A DNA stretch of 64,000 nucleotides from the NCBI GenBank assembly GCA_030142905.1, contig JASJOG010000078.1, positions 806,001 through 870,000 of the forward strand, given 5' to 3'. Numbering within the stretch: the stretch's first letter is position 1; each line of letters begins with the position of its first letter. The stretch is from Heliopora coerulea (taxonomy: Eukaryota; Cnidaria; Anthozoa; Scleralcyonacea; Helioporidae). The translations under genes and the position numbers were made by a program. Positions 23,523 to 37,640 of the stretch are shown here, piece after piece. The notes below the pieces were generated by a model, which was given only the letters and a program-made list of their open reading frames with translations, ran no database searches and was not told the DNA's origin.

Positions 23523-26500
23523 GTCGATTTGACGATTTGCTGTAAAAATATCTCCAACTCGTCAAAAACGCTTTATCTCGTCGGGATAAGACGATTACTA
23601 AAACGAACTGTGAAAAAGTTGTGGCTTAAGTTTGTTGCATTGGTCGAATGTTTCCCAAAACTCGTCAATCGGTTTAAAATGATCTTTTCGGGTCAGAGAA
23701 GAGAATAAAAGCATTAGTTGATTGATTCGAGAAGTACTTGCGAAAATATGGCAATGTTTAAAAATTGGACAATTAAGCCTTATATACGCATAAAAGCCAG
23801 AATATGGTAAGATTTAGTTAAACACCAAATAGTTGTAGGAAACTTTCCAAATACTTCTAAATTGTTCTCCTCCACCCAAACATCATGAAACAAATCGATT
23901 TTCGTCGATTTGACGATTTGCTGTAAAAATTTCTCCAACTCGTCAAAAACGCTTTATCTCGTCGGGATAAAACGATTACTAAAACGAACTGTGAAACAGT
24001 TGTGGCTTAAGTTTATTGCATTGGTCGAATATTTGCAAAAACTCGTCAATCGGTTTAAAATGATCTTTTCGGGTCAGAGAAGAGAATGAAAGCATTAGTT
24101 GATTGATTCGAGAAGTACTTGCGAAAATATGGCAATGTTTAAAAATTGGACAATTAAGCCTTATATACGCATAAAAGCCAGAATATGGTAAGATTTAGTT
24201 AAACACCAAATAGTTGTAGGAAACTTTCCAAATACTTCTAAATTGTTCTCCTCCACCCAAACATCATGAAACAAATCGATTTTCGTCGATTTGACGATTT
24301 GCTGTAAAAATTTCTCTAACTCGACAAAAACGCTTTATCTCGTCGGGATAAGACGATTACTAAAACGAACTGTGAAACAGTTGTGGCTTAAGTTTGTTGC
24401 ATTGGTCGAATGTTTCCCAAAACTCGTCAATCGGTTTAAAATGATCTTTTCGGGTCAGAGAAGAGAATAAAAGCATTAGTTGATTGATTCGAGAAGTACT
24501 TGCGAAAATATGGCAATGTTTAAAAATTGGACAATTAAGCCTTATATACGCATAAAAGCCAGAATATGGTAAGATTTAGTTAAACACCAAATAGTTGTAG
24601 GAAACTTTCCAAATACTTCTAAATTGTTCTCCTCCACTCAAACATCATGAAACAAATCGATTTTCGTCGATTTGACGATTTGCTGTAAAAATTTCTCCAA
24701 CTCGTCAAAAACGCTTTATCTCGTCGGGATAAGACGATTACTAAAACGAACTGTGAAAAAGTTGTGGCTTAAGTTTGTTGCATTGGTCGAATGTTTCCCA
24801 AAACTCGTCAATCGGTTTAAAATGAACTTTTCGGGTCAGAGAAGAGAATAAAAGCATTAGTTGATTGATTCGAGAAGTACTTGCGAAAATATGGCAATGT
24901 TTAAAAATTGGACAATTAAGCCTTATATACGCATAAAAGCCAGAATATGGTAAGATTTAGTTAAACACCAAATAGTTGTAGGAAACTTTCCAAATACTTC
25001 TAAATTGTTCTCCTCCACCCAAACATCATGAAACAAATCGATTTTCGTCGATTTGACGATTTGCTGTAAAAATTTCTCCAACTCGTCAAAAACGCTTTAT
25101 CTCGTCGGGATAAAACGATTACTAAAACGAACTGTGAAACAGTTGTGGCTTAAGTTTATTGCATTGGTCGAATATTTGCAAAAACTCGTCAATCGGTTTA
25201 AAATGATCTTTTCGGGTCAGAGAAGAGAATGAAAGCATTAGTTGATTGATTCGAGAAGTACTTGCGAAAATATGGCAATGTTTAAAAAATGGACAATTAA
25301 GCCTTATATATGCATAAAAGCCAGAATATGGTAAGATTTAGTTAAACACCAAATAGTTGTAGGAAACTTTCCAAATACTTCTAAATTGTTCTCCTCCACC
25401 CAAACATCATGAAACAAATCGATTTTCGTCGATTTGACGATTTGCTGTAAAAATTTCTCCAACTCGTCAAAAACGCTTTATCTCGTCGGGATAAGACGAT
25501 TACTAAAACGAACTGTGAAAAAGTTGTGGCTTAAGTTTGTTGCATTGGTCGAATGTTTCCCAAAACTCGTCAATCGGTTTAAAATGATCTTTTCGGGTCA
25601 GAGAAGAGAATAAAAGCATTAGTTGATTGATTCGAGAAGTACTTGCGAAAATATGGCAATGTTTAAAAATTGGACAATTAAGCCTTATATACGCATAAAA
25701 GCCAGAATATGGTAAGATTTAGTTAAACACCAAATAGTTGTAGGAAACTTTCCAAATACTTCTAAATTGTTCTCCTCCACCCAAACATCATGAAACAAAT
25801 CGATTTTCGTCGATTTGACGATTTGCTGTAAAAATTTCTCCAACTCGTCAAAAACGCTTTATCTCGTCAGGATAAGACGATTACTAAAACGAACTGTGAA
25901 ACAGTTGTGGCTTAAGTTTGTTGCATTGGTCGAATGTTTCCCAAAACTCGTCAATCGGTTTAAAATGATCTTTTCGGGTCAGAGAAGAGAATAAAAGCAT
26001 TAGTTGATTAATTCGAGAAGTACTTGCGAAAATATGGCAATGTTTAAAAATTGGACAATTAAGCCTTATATACGCATAAAAGCCAGAATATGGTAAGATT
26101 TAGTTAAACACCAAATAGTTGTAGGAAACTTTCCAAATACTTCTAAATTGTTCTCCTCCACCCAAACATCATGAAACAAATCGATTTTCGTCGATTTGAC
26201 GATTTGCTGTAAAAATTTCTCCAACTCGTCAAAAACGCTTTATCTCGTCGGGATAAAACGATTACTAAAACGAACTGTGAAACAGTTGTGGCTTAAGTTT
26301 ATTGCATTGGTCGAATATTTGCAAAAACTCGTCAATCGGTTTAAAATGATCTTTTCGGGTCAGAGAAGAGAATGAAAGCATTAGTTGATTGATTCGAGAA
26401 GTACTTGCGAAAATATGGCAATGTTTAAAAATTGGACAATTAAGCCTTATATACGCATAAAAGCCAGAATATGGTAAGATTTAGTTAAACACCAAATAGT

Positions 26501-27960
26501 TGTAGGAAACTTTCCAAATACTTCTAAATTGTTCTCCTCCACCCAAACATCATGAAACAAATCGATTTTCGTCGATTTGACGATTTGCTGTAAAAATTTC
26601 TCTAACTCGACAAAAACGCTTTATCTCGTCGGGATAAGACGATTACTAAAACGAACTGTGAAAAAGTTGTGGCTTAAGTTTGTTGCATTGGTCGAATGTT
26701 TCCCAAAACTCGTCAATAGGTTTAAAATGATCTTTTCGGGTCAGAGAAGAGAATAAAAGCATTAGTTGATTGATTCGAGAAGTACTTGCGAAAATATGGC
26801 AATGTTTAAAAATTGGACAATTAAGCCTTATATACGCATAAAAGCCAGAATATGGTAAGATTTAGTTAAACACCAAATAGTTGTAGGAAACTTTCCAAAT
26901 ACTTCTAAATTGTTCTCCTCCACCCAAACATCATGAAACAAATCGATTTTCGTCGAATTGACGATATGCTGTAAAAATTTCTCCAACTCGTCAAAAACGC
27001 TTTATCTCGTCGGGATAAAACGATTACTAAAACGAACTGTGAAACAGTTGTGGCTTAAGTTTGTTGCATTGGTCGAATATTTGCAAAAATTTGTCAATCG
27101 GTTTAAAATGATCTTTTCGGGTCAGAGAAGAGAATGAAAGCATTAGTTGATTGATTCGAGAAGTACTTGCGAAAATATGGCAATGTTTAAAAATTGGACA
27201 ATTAAGCCTTATATATGCATAAAAGCCAGAATATGGTAAGATTTAGTTAAACACCAAATAGTTGTAGGAATCTTTCCAAATACTTCTAAATTGTTCTCCT
27301 CCACCCAAACATCATGAAACAAATCGATTTTCGTCGATTTGACGATTTGCTGTAAAAATTTCTCCAACTCGTCAAAAACGCTTTATCTCGTCGGGATAAG
27401 ACGATTACTAAAACGAACTGTGAAACAGTTGTGGCTTAAGTTTGTTGCATTTGTCGAATATTTGCAAAAACTCGTCAATCGGTTTAAAATGATCTTTTCG
27501 GGTCAGAGAAGAGAATAAAAGCATTAGTTGATTGATTCGAGAAGTACTTGCGAAAATATGGCAATGTTTAAAAATTGGACAATTAAGCTTTATATACGCA
27601 TAAAAGCCAGAATATGGTAAGATTTAGTTAAACACCAAATAGTTGTAGGAAACTTTCCAAATACTTCTAAATTGTTCTCCTCCACCCAAACATCATGAAA
27701 CAAATCGATTTTCGTCGATTTGACGATTTGCTGTAAAAATTTCTCCAACTCGTCAAAAACGCTTTATCTCGTCGGGATAAGACGATTACTAAAACGAACT
27801 GTGAAAAAGTTGTGGCTTAAGTTTGTTGCATTGGTCGAATGTTTCCCAAAACTCGTCAATCGGTTTAAAATGATCTTTTCGGGTCAGAGAAGAGAATAAA
27901 AGCATTAGTTGATTGATTCGAGAAGTACTTGCGAAAATATGGCAATGTTTAAAAATTGGA
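21886..27960 (+). repeat. Downstream copy of the long segmental duplication
   Basis: This block matches 9695-16150 at offset 12,191, then 11,810, using the rare variants listed for the upstream copy. Its final part (26.95-27.96 kb) repeats 15.14-16.15 kb, with GAATTG/GATATG at 26952, AAAATTTGTC near 27087, TATATATGC at 27211 and the T-form unit near 27448. Near 27970 the match stops, because AAGCT stands where the upstream copy has AAGCC. Beyond that point it jumps to the CTCTAACTCGAC and CAATAGG units, one monomer earlier than the upstream block does. Confidence 0.85.
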
Positions 27961-30900
27961 CAATTAAGCTTTATATACGCATAAAAGCCAGAATATGGTA
28001 AGATTTAGTTAAACACCAAATAGTTGTAGGAAACTTTCCAAATACTTCTAAATTGTTCTCCTCCACCCAAACATCATGAAACAAATCGATTTTCGTCGAT
28101 TTGACGATTTGCTGTAAAAATTTCTCTAACTCGACAAAAACGCTTTATCTCGTCGGGATAAGACGATTACTAAAACGAACTGTGAAAAAGTTGTGGCTTA
28201 AGTTTGTTGCATTGGTCGAATGTTTCCCAAAACTCGTCAATAGGTTTAAAATGATCTTTTCGGGTCAGAGAAGAGAATAAAAGCATTAGTTGATTGATTC
28301 GAGAAGTACTTGCGAAAATATGGCAATGTTTAAAAATTGGACAATTAAGCCTTATATACGCATAAAAGCCAGAATATGGTAAGATTTAGTTAAACACCAA
28401 ATAGTTGTAGGAAACTTTCCAAATACTTCTAAATTGTTCTCCTCCACCCAAACATCATGAAACAAATCGATTTTCGTCGAATTGACGATATGCTGTAAAA
28501 ATTTCTCCAACTCGTCAAAAACGCTTTATCTCGTCGGGATAAAACGATTACTAAAACGAACTGTGAAACAGTTGTGGCTTAAGTTTGTTGCATTGGTCGA
28601 ATATTTGCAAAAATTTGTCAATCGGTTTAAAATGATCTTTTCGGGTCAGAGAAGAGAATAAAAGCATTAGTTGATTGATTTGAGAAGTACTTGCGAAAAT
28701 ATGGCAATGTTTAAAAATTGGACAATTAAGCCTTATATACGCATAAAAGCCAGAATATGGTAAGATTTAGTTAAACACCAAATAGTTGTAGGAATCTTTC
28801 CAAATACTTCTAAATTGTTCTCCTCCACCCAAACATCATGAAACAAATCGATTTTCGTCGATTTGACGATTTGCTGTAAAAATTTCTCCAACTCGTCAAA
28901 AACGCTTTATCTCGTCGGGATAAGACGATTACTAAAACGAACTGTGAAACAGTTGTGGCTTAAGTTTGTTGCATTTGTCGAATATTTGCAAAAACTCGTC
29001 AATCGGTTTAAAATGATCTTTTCGGGTCAGAGAAGAGAATAAAAGCATTAGTTGATTGATTCGAGAAGTACTTGCGAAAATATGGCAATGTTTAAAAATT
29101 GGACAATTAAGCTTTATATACGCATAAAAGCCAGAATATGGTAAGATTTAGTTAAACACCAAATAGTTGTAGGAAACTTTCCAAATACTTCTAAATTGTT
29201 CTCCTCCACCCAAACATCATGAAACAAATCGATTTTCGTCGATTTGACGATTTGCTGTAAAAATTTCTCCAACTCGTCAAAAACGCTTTATCTCGTCGGG
29301 ATAAGACGATTACTAAAACGAACTGTGAAAAAGTTGTGGCTTAAGTTTGTTGCATTGGTCGAATGTTTCCCAAAACTCGTCAATCGGTTTAAAATGATCT
29401 TTTCGGGTCAGAGAAGAGAATAAAAGCATTAGTTGATTGATTCGAGAAGTACTTGCGAAAATATGGCAATGTTTAAAAATTGGACAATTAAGCCTTATAT
29501 ACGCATAAAAGCCAGAATATGGTAAGATTTAGTTAAACACCAAATAGTTGTAGGAAACTTTCCAAATACTTCTAAATTGTTCTCCTCCACCCAAACATCA
29601 TGAAACAAATCGATTTTCGTCGATTTGACGATTTGCTGTAAAAATTTCTCCAACTCGTCAAAAACGCTTTATCTCGTCGGGATAAGACGATTACTAAAAC
29701 GAACTGTGAAACAGTTGTGGCTTAAGTTTGTTGCATTTGTCGAATATTTGCAAAAACTCGTCAATCGGTTTAAAATGATCTTTTCGGGTCAGAGAAGAGA
29801 ATAAAAGCATTAGTTGATTGATTCGAGAAGTACTTGCGAAAATATGGCAATGTTTAAAAATTGGACAATTAAGCCTTATATACGCATAAAAGCCAGAATA
29901 TGGTAAGATTTAGTTAAACACCAAATAGTTGTAGGAAACTTTCCAAATACTTCTAAATTGTTCTCCTCCACCCAAACATCATGAAACAAATCGATTTTCG
30001 TCGATTTGACGATTTGCTGTAAAAATTTCTCCAACTCGTCAAAAACGCTTTATCTCGTCGGGATAAGACGATTACTAAAACGAACTGTGAAACAGTTGTG
30101 GCTTAAGTTTGTTGCATTGGTCGAATGTTTCCCAAAACTCGTCAATAGGTTTAAAATGATCTTTTCGGGTCAGAGAAGAGAATAAAAGCATTAGTTGATT
30201 GATTCGAGAAGTACTTGCGAAAATATGGCAATGTTTAAAAATTGGACAATTAAGCCTTATATACGCATAAAAGCCAGAATATGGTAAGATTTAGTTAAAC
30301 ACCAAATAGTTGTAGGAAACTTTCCAAATACTTCTAAATTGTTCTCCTCCACCCAAACATCATGAAACAAATCGATTTTCGTCGAATTGACGATATGCTG
30401 TAAAAATTTCTCCAACTCGTCAAAAACGCTTTATCTCGTCCGGATAAAACGATTACTAAAACGAACTGTGAAACAGTTGTGGCTTAAGTTTGTTGCATTG
30501 GTCGAATATTTGCAAAAATTTGTCAATCGGTTTAAAATGATCTTTTCGGGTCAGAGAAGAGAATGAAAGCATTAGTTGATTGATTCGAGAAGTACTTGCG
30601 AAAATATGGCAATGTTTAAAAATTGGACAATTAAGCCTTATATACGCATAAAAGCCAGAATATGGTAAGATTTAGTTAAACACCAAATAGTTGTAGGAAT
30701 CTTTCCAAATACTTCTAAATTGTTCTCCTCCACCCAAACATCATGAAACAAATCGATTTTCGTCGATTTGACGATTTGCTGTAAAAATTTCTCCAACTCG
30801 TCAAAAACGCTTTATCTCGTCGGGATAAGACGATTACTAAAACGAACTGTGAAACAGTTGTGGCTTAAGTTTGTTGCATTTGTCGAATATTTGCAAAAAC

Positions 30901-33900
30901 TCGTCAATCGGTTTAAAATGATCTTTTCGGGTCAGAGAAGAGAATAAAAGCATTAGTTGATTGATTCGAGAAGTACTTGCGAAAATATGGCAATGTTTAA
31001 AAATTGGACAATTAAGCTTTATATACGCATAAAAGCCAGAATATGGTAAGATTTAGTTAAACACCAAATAGTTGTAGGAAACTTTCCAAATACTTCTAAA
31101 TTGTTCTCCTCCACCCAAACATCATGAAACAAATCGATTTTCGTCGATTTGACGATTTGCTGTAAAAATTTCTCCAACTCGTCAAAAACGCTTTATCTCG
31201 TCGGGATAAGACGATTACTAAAACGAACTGTGAAAAAGTTGTGGCTTAAGTTTGTTGCATTGGTCGAATGTTTCCCAAAACTCGTCAATCGGTTTAAAAT
31301 GATCTTTTCGGGTCAGAGAAGAGAATAAAAGCATTAGTTGATTGATTCGAGAAGTACTTGCGAAAATATGGCAATGTTTAAAAATTGGACAATTAAGCCT
31401 TATATACGCATAAAAGCCAGAATATGGTAAGATTTAGTTAAACACCAAATAGTTGTAGGAAACTTTCCAAATACTTCTAAATTGTTCTCCTCCACCCAAA
31501 CATCATGAAACAAATCGATTTTCGTCGATTTGACGATTTGCTGTAAAAATTTCTCCAACTCGTCAAAAACGCTTTATCTCGTCGGGATAAGACGATTACT
31601 AAAACGAACTGTGAAACAGTTGTGGCTTAAGTTTGTTGCATTTGTCGAATATTTGCAAAAACTCGTCAATCGGTTTAAAATGATCTTTTCGGGTCAGAGA
31701 AGAGAATAAAAGCATTAGTTGATTGATTCGAGAAGTACTTGCGAAAATATGGCAATGTTTAAAAATTGGACAATTAAGCTTTATATACGCATAAAAGCCA
31801 GAATATGGTAAGATTTAGTTAAACACCAAATAGTTGTAGGAAACTTTCCAAATACTTCTAAATTGTTCTCCTTCACCCAAACATCATGAAACAAATCGAT
31901 TTTCGTCGATTTGACGATTTGCTGTAAAAATTTCTCCAACTCGTCAAAAACGCTTTATCTCGTCGGGATAAGACGATTACTAAAACGAACTGTGAAACAG
32001 TTGTGGCTTAAGTTTGTTGCATTGGTCGAATGTTTCCCAAAACTCGTCAATCGGTTTAAAATGATCTTTTCGGGTCAGAGAAGAGAATAAAAGCATTAGT
32101 TGATTGATTCGAGAAGTACTTGCGAAAATATGGCAATGTTTAAAAATTGGACAATTAAGCCTTATATACGCATAAAAGCCAGAATATGGTAAGATTTAGT
32201 TAAACACCAAATAGGTGTAGGAAACTTTCCAAATACTTCTAAATTGTTCTCCTCCACCTAAACATCATGAAACAAATCGATTTTCTTCGATTTGACGATT
32301 TGCTGTAAAAATTTCTCCAACTCGTCAAAAACGCTTTATCTCGTCGGGATAAGACGATTACTAAAACGAACTGTGAAACAGTTGTGGCTTAAGTTTGTTG
32401 CATTTGTCGAATATTTGCAAAAACTCGTCAATCGGTTTAAAATGATCTTTTCGGGTCAGAGAAGAGAATAAAAGCATTAGTTGATTGATTCGAGAAGTAC
32501 TTGCGAAAATATGGCAATGTTTAAAAATTGGACAATTAAGCTTTATATACGCATAAAAGCCAGAATATGGTAAGATTTAGTTAAACACCAAATAGTTGTA
32601 GGAAACTTTCCAAATACTTCTAAATTGTTCTCCTCCACCCAAACATCATGAAACAAATCGATTTTCGTCGATTTGACGATTTGCTGTAAAAATTTCTCCA
32701 ACTCGTCAAAAACGCTTTATCTCGTCGGGATAAGACGATTACTAAAACGAACTGTGAAAAAGTTGTGGCTTAAGTTTGTTGCATTGGTCGAATGTTTCCC
32801 AAAACTCGTCAATCGGTTTAAAATGATCTTTTCGGGTCAGAGAAGAGAATAAAAGCATTAGTTGATTGATTCGAGAAGTACTTGCGAAAATATGGCAATG
32901 TTTAAAAATTGGACAATTAAGCCTTATATACGCATAAAAGCCAGAATATGGTAAGATTTAGTTAAACACCAAATAGTTGTAGGAAACTTTCCAAATACTT
33001 CTAAATTGTTCTCCTCCACCCAAACATCATGAAACAAATCGATTTTCGTCGATTTGACGATTTGCTGTAAAAATTTCTCCAACTCGTCAAAAACGCTTTA
33101 TCTCGTCGGGATAAGACGATTACTAAAACGAACTGTGAAACAGTTGTGGCTTAAGTTTGTTGCATTTGTCGAATATTTGCAAAAACTCGTCAATCGGTTT
33201 AAAATGATCTTTTCGGGTCAGAGAAGAGAATAAAAGCATTAGTTGATTGATTCGAGAAGTACTTGCGAAAATATGGCAATGTTTAAAAATTGGACAATTA
33301 AGCTTTATATACGCATAAAAGCCAGAATATGGTAAGATTTAGTTAAACACCAAATAGTTGTAGGAAACTTTCCAAATACTTCTAAATTGTTCTCCTCCAC
33401 CCAAACATCATGAAACAAATCGATTTTCGTCGATTTGACGATTTGCTGTAAAAATTTCTCCAACTCGTCAAAAACGCTTTATCTCGTCGGGATAAGACGA
33501 TTACTAAAACGAACTGTGAAACAGTTGTGGCTTAAGTTTGTTGCATTGGTCGAATGTTTCCCAAAACTCGTCAATCGGTTTAAAATGATCTTTTCGGGTC
33601 AGAGAAGAGAATAAAAGCATTAGTTGATTGATTCGAGAAGTACTTGCGAAAATATGGCAATGTTTAAAAATTGGACAATTAAGCCTTATATACGCATAAA
33701 AGCCAGAATATGGTAAGATTTAGTTAAACACCAAATAGGTGTAGGAAACTTTCCAAATACTTCTAAATTGTTCTCCTCCACCCAAACATCATGAAACAAA
33801 TCGATTTTCTTCGATTTGACGATTTGCTGTAAAAATTTCTCCAACTCGTCAAAAACGCTTTATCTCGTCGGGATAAGACGATTACTAAAACGAACTGTGA

Positions 33901-36900
33901 AACAGTTGTGGCTTAAGTTTGTTGCATTTGTCGAATATTTGCAAAAACTCGTCAATCGGTTTAAAATGATCTTTTCGGGTCAGAGAAGAGAATAAAAGCA
34001 TTAGTTGATTGATTCGAGAAGTACTTGCGAAAATATGGCAATGTTTAAAAATTGGACAATTAAGCCTTATATACGCATAAAAGCCAGAATATGGTAAGAT
34101 TTAGTTAAACACCAAATATTGTAGGAAACTTTCCAAATACTTCTAAATTGTTCTCCTCCACCCAAACATCATGAAACAAATCGATTTTCGTCGAATTGAC
34201 GATATGCTGTAAAAATTTCTCCAACTCGTCAAAAACGCTTTAACTCGTCGGGATAAAACGATTACTAAAACGAACTGTGAAACAGTTGTGGCTTAAGTTT
34301 GTTGCATTGGTCGAATATTTGCAAAAATTTGTCAATCGGTTTAAAATGATCTTTTCGGGTCAGAGAAGAGAATGAAAGCATTAGTTGATTGATTCGAGAA
34401 GTACTTGCGAAAATATGGCAATGTTTAAAAATTGGACAATTAAGCCTTATATACGCATAAAAGCCAGAATATGGTAAGATTTAGTTAAACACCAAATAGT
34501 TGTAGGAATCTTTCCAAATACTTCTAAATTGTTCTCCTCCACCCAAACATCATGAAACAAATCGATTTTCGTCGATTTGACGATTTGCTGTAAAAATTTC
34601 TCCAACTCGTCAAAAACGCTTTATCTCGTCGGGATAAGACGATTACTAAAACGAACTGTGAAACAGTTGTGGCTTAAGTTTGTTGCATTTGTCGAATATT
34701 TGCAAAAACTCGTCAATCGGTTTAAAATGATCTTTTCGGGTCAGAGAAGAGAATAAAAGCATTAGTTGATTGATTCGAGAAGTACTTGCGAAAATATGGC
34801 AATGTTTAAAAATTGGACAATTAAGCTTTATATACGCATAAAAGCCAGAATATGGTAAGATTTAGTTAAACACCAAATAGTTGTAGGAAACTTTCCAAAT
34901 ACTTCTAAATTGTTCTCCTCCACCCAAACATCATGAAACAAATCGATTTTCGTCGATTTGACGATTTGCTGTAAAAATTTCTCCAACTCGTCAAAAACGC
35001 TTTATCTCGTCGGGATAAGACGATTACTAAAACGAACTGTGAAAAAGTTGTGGCTTAAGTTTGTTGCATTGGTCGAATGTTTCCCAAAACTCGTCAATCG
35101 GTTTAAAATGATCTTTTCGGGTCAGAGAAGAGAATAAAAGCATTAGTTGATTGATTCGAGAAGTACTTGCGAAAATATGGCAATGTTTAAAAATTGGACA
35201 ATTAAGCCTTATATACGCATAAAAGCCAGAATATGGTAAGATTTAGTTAAACACCAAATAGTTGTAGGAAACTTTCCAAATACTTCTAAATTGTTCTCCT
35301 CCACCCAAACATCATGAAACAAATCGATTTTCGTCGATTTGACGATTTGCTGGAAAAATTTCTCTAACTCGACAAAAACGCTTTATCTCGTCGGGATAAG
35401 ACGATTACTAAAACGAACTTTGAAACAGTTGTGGCTTAAGTTTGTTGCATTGGTCGAATGTTTCCCAAAACTCGTCAATAGGTTTAAAATGATCTTTTCG
35501 GGTCAGAGAAGAGAATAAAAGCATTAGTTGATTGATTCGAGAAGTACTTGCGAAAATATGGCAATGTTTAAAAATTGGACAATTAAGCCTTATATACGCA
35601 TAAAAGCCAGAATATGGTAAGATTTAGTTAAACACCAAATAGTTGTAGGAAACTTTCCAAATACTTCTAAATTGTTCTCCTCCACCCAAACATCATGAAA
35701 CAAATCGATTTTCGTCGAATTGACGATATGCTGTAAAAATTTCTCCAACTCGTCAAAAACGCTTTATCTCGTCGGGATAAAACGATTACTAAAACGAACT
35801 GTGAAACAGTTGTGGCTTAAGTTTGTTGCATTGGTCGAATATTTGCAAAAATTTGTCAATCGGTTTAAAATGATTTTTTCGGGTCAGAGAAGAGAATGAA
35901 AGCATTAGTTGATTGATTCGAGAAGTACTTGCGAAAATATGGCAATGTTTAAAAATTGGACAATTAAGCCTTATATACGCATAAAAGCCAGAATATGGTA
36001 AGATTTAGTTAAACACCAAATAGTTGTAGGAATCTTTCCAAATACTTCTAAATTGTTCTCCTCCACCCAAACATCATGAAACAAATCGATTTTCGTCGAT
36101 TTGACGATTTGCTGTAAAAATTTCTCCAACTCGTCAAAAACGCTTTATCTCGTCGGGATAAGACGATTACTAAAACGAACTGTGAAACAGTTGTGGCTTA
36201 AGTTTGTTGCATTTGTCGAATATTTGCAAAAACTCGTCAATCGGTTTAAAATGATCTTTTCGGGTCAGAGAAGAGAATAAAAGCATTAGTTGATTGATTC
36301 GAGAAGTACTTGCGAAAATATGGCAATGTTTAAAAATTGGACAATAAAGCTTTATATACGCATAAAAGCCAGAATATGGTAAGATTTAGTTAAACACCAA
36401 ATAGTTGTAGGAAACTTTCCAAATAATTCTAAATTGTTCTCCTCCACCCAAACATCATGAAACAAATCGATTTTCGTCGATTTGACGATTTGCTGTTAAA
36501 ATTTCTCCAACTCGTCAAAAACGCTTTATCTCGTCGGGATAAGACGATTACTAAAACGAACTGTGAAAAAGTTGTGGCTTAAGTTTGTTGCATTGGTCGA
36601 ATGTTTCCCAAAACTCGTCAATCGGTTTAAAATGATCTTTTCGGGTCAGAGAAGAGAATAAAAGCATTAGTTGATTGATTCGAGAAGTACTTGCGAAAAT
36701 ATGGCAATGTTTAAAAATTGGACAATTAAGCCTTATATACGCATAAAAGCCAGAATATGGTAAGATTTAGTTAAACACCAAATAGTTGTAGGAAACTTTC
36801 CAAATACTTCTAAATTGTTCTCCTCCACCCAAACATCATGAAACAAATCGATTTTCGTCGATTTGACGATTTGCTGTAAAAATTTCTCCAACTCGTAAAA

Positions 36901-37640
36901 AACGCTTTATCTCGTCGGGATAAGACGATTACTAAAACGAACTGTGAAACAGTTGTGGCTTAAGTTTGTTGCATTTGTCGAATATTTGCAAAAACTCGTC
37001 AATCGGTTTAAAATGATCTTTTCGGGTCAGAGAAGAGAATAAAAGCATTAGTTGATTGATTCGAGAAGTACTTGCGAAAATATGGCAATGTTTAAAAATT
37101 GGACAATTAAGCTTTATATACGCATAAAAGCCAGAATATGGTAAGATTTAGTTAAACACCAAATAGTTGTAGGAAACTTTCCAAATACTTCTAAATTGTT
37201 CTCCTCCACCCAAACATCATGAAACAAATCGATTTTCGTCGATTTGACGATTTGCTGTAAAAATTTCTCCAACTCGTCAAAAACGCTTTATCTCGTCGGG
37301 ATAAGACGATTACTAAAACGAACTGTGAAACAGTTGTGGCTTAAGTTTGTTGCATTGGTCGAATGTTTCCCAAAACTCGTCAATCGGTTTAAAATGATCT
37401 TTTCGGGTCAGAGAAGAGAATAAAAGCATTAGTTGATTGATTCGAGAAGTACTTGCGAAAATATGGCAATGTTTAAAAATTGGACAATTAAGCCTTATAT
37501 ACGCATAAAAGCCAGAATATGGTAAGATTTAGTTAAACACCAAATAGTTGTAGGAAACTTTCCAAATACTTCTAAATTGTTCTCCTCCACCCAAACATCA
37601 TGAAACAAATCGATTTTCGTCGAATTGACGATATGCTGTA
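26952..37640 (+). repeat. Mixed 4- and 5-monomer higher-order repeat family marked by GAATTG/GATATG
   Basis: The linked pair T290A and T299A occurs at 26952, 28476, 30381, 34190, 35714 and 37619. The spacings are 1524, 1905, 3809, 1524 and 1905 bp: 4, 5, 10 (less one deleted base), 4 and 5 monomers. Each hit is usually preceded by a CAATAGG monomer (phase 51) and followed by an AAAATTTGTC (phase 42/44) and GGAATC (phase 223) monomer, then a T-form monomer with AAGCTT. The 10-monomer gap contains a separate tetramer pair, with TAGGTG at 32212 and 33736, 1,524 bp apart. The two 4+5 runs suggest duplication of a 9-monomer stretch followed by insertion of tetramer material. Confidence 0.75.
34116..34120 (+). 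other. 1-bp deletion, CAAATAGTTG to CAAATATTG
   Basis: One G is missing at about phase 213, the last of the four register shifts. The same monomer also has TTAACTCGTC for TTATCTCGTC near 34242, a private change inside the TCGTC dyad flank. Confidence 0.9.
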
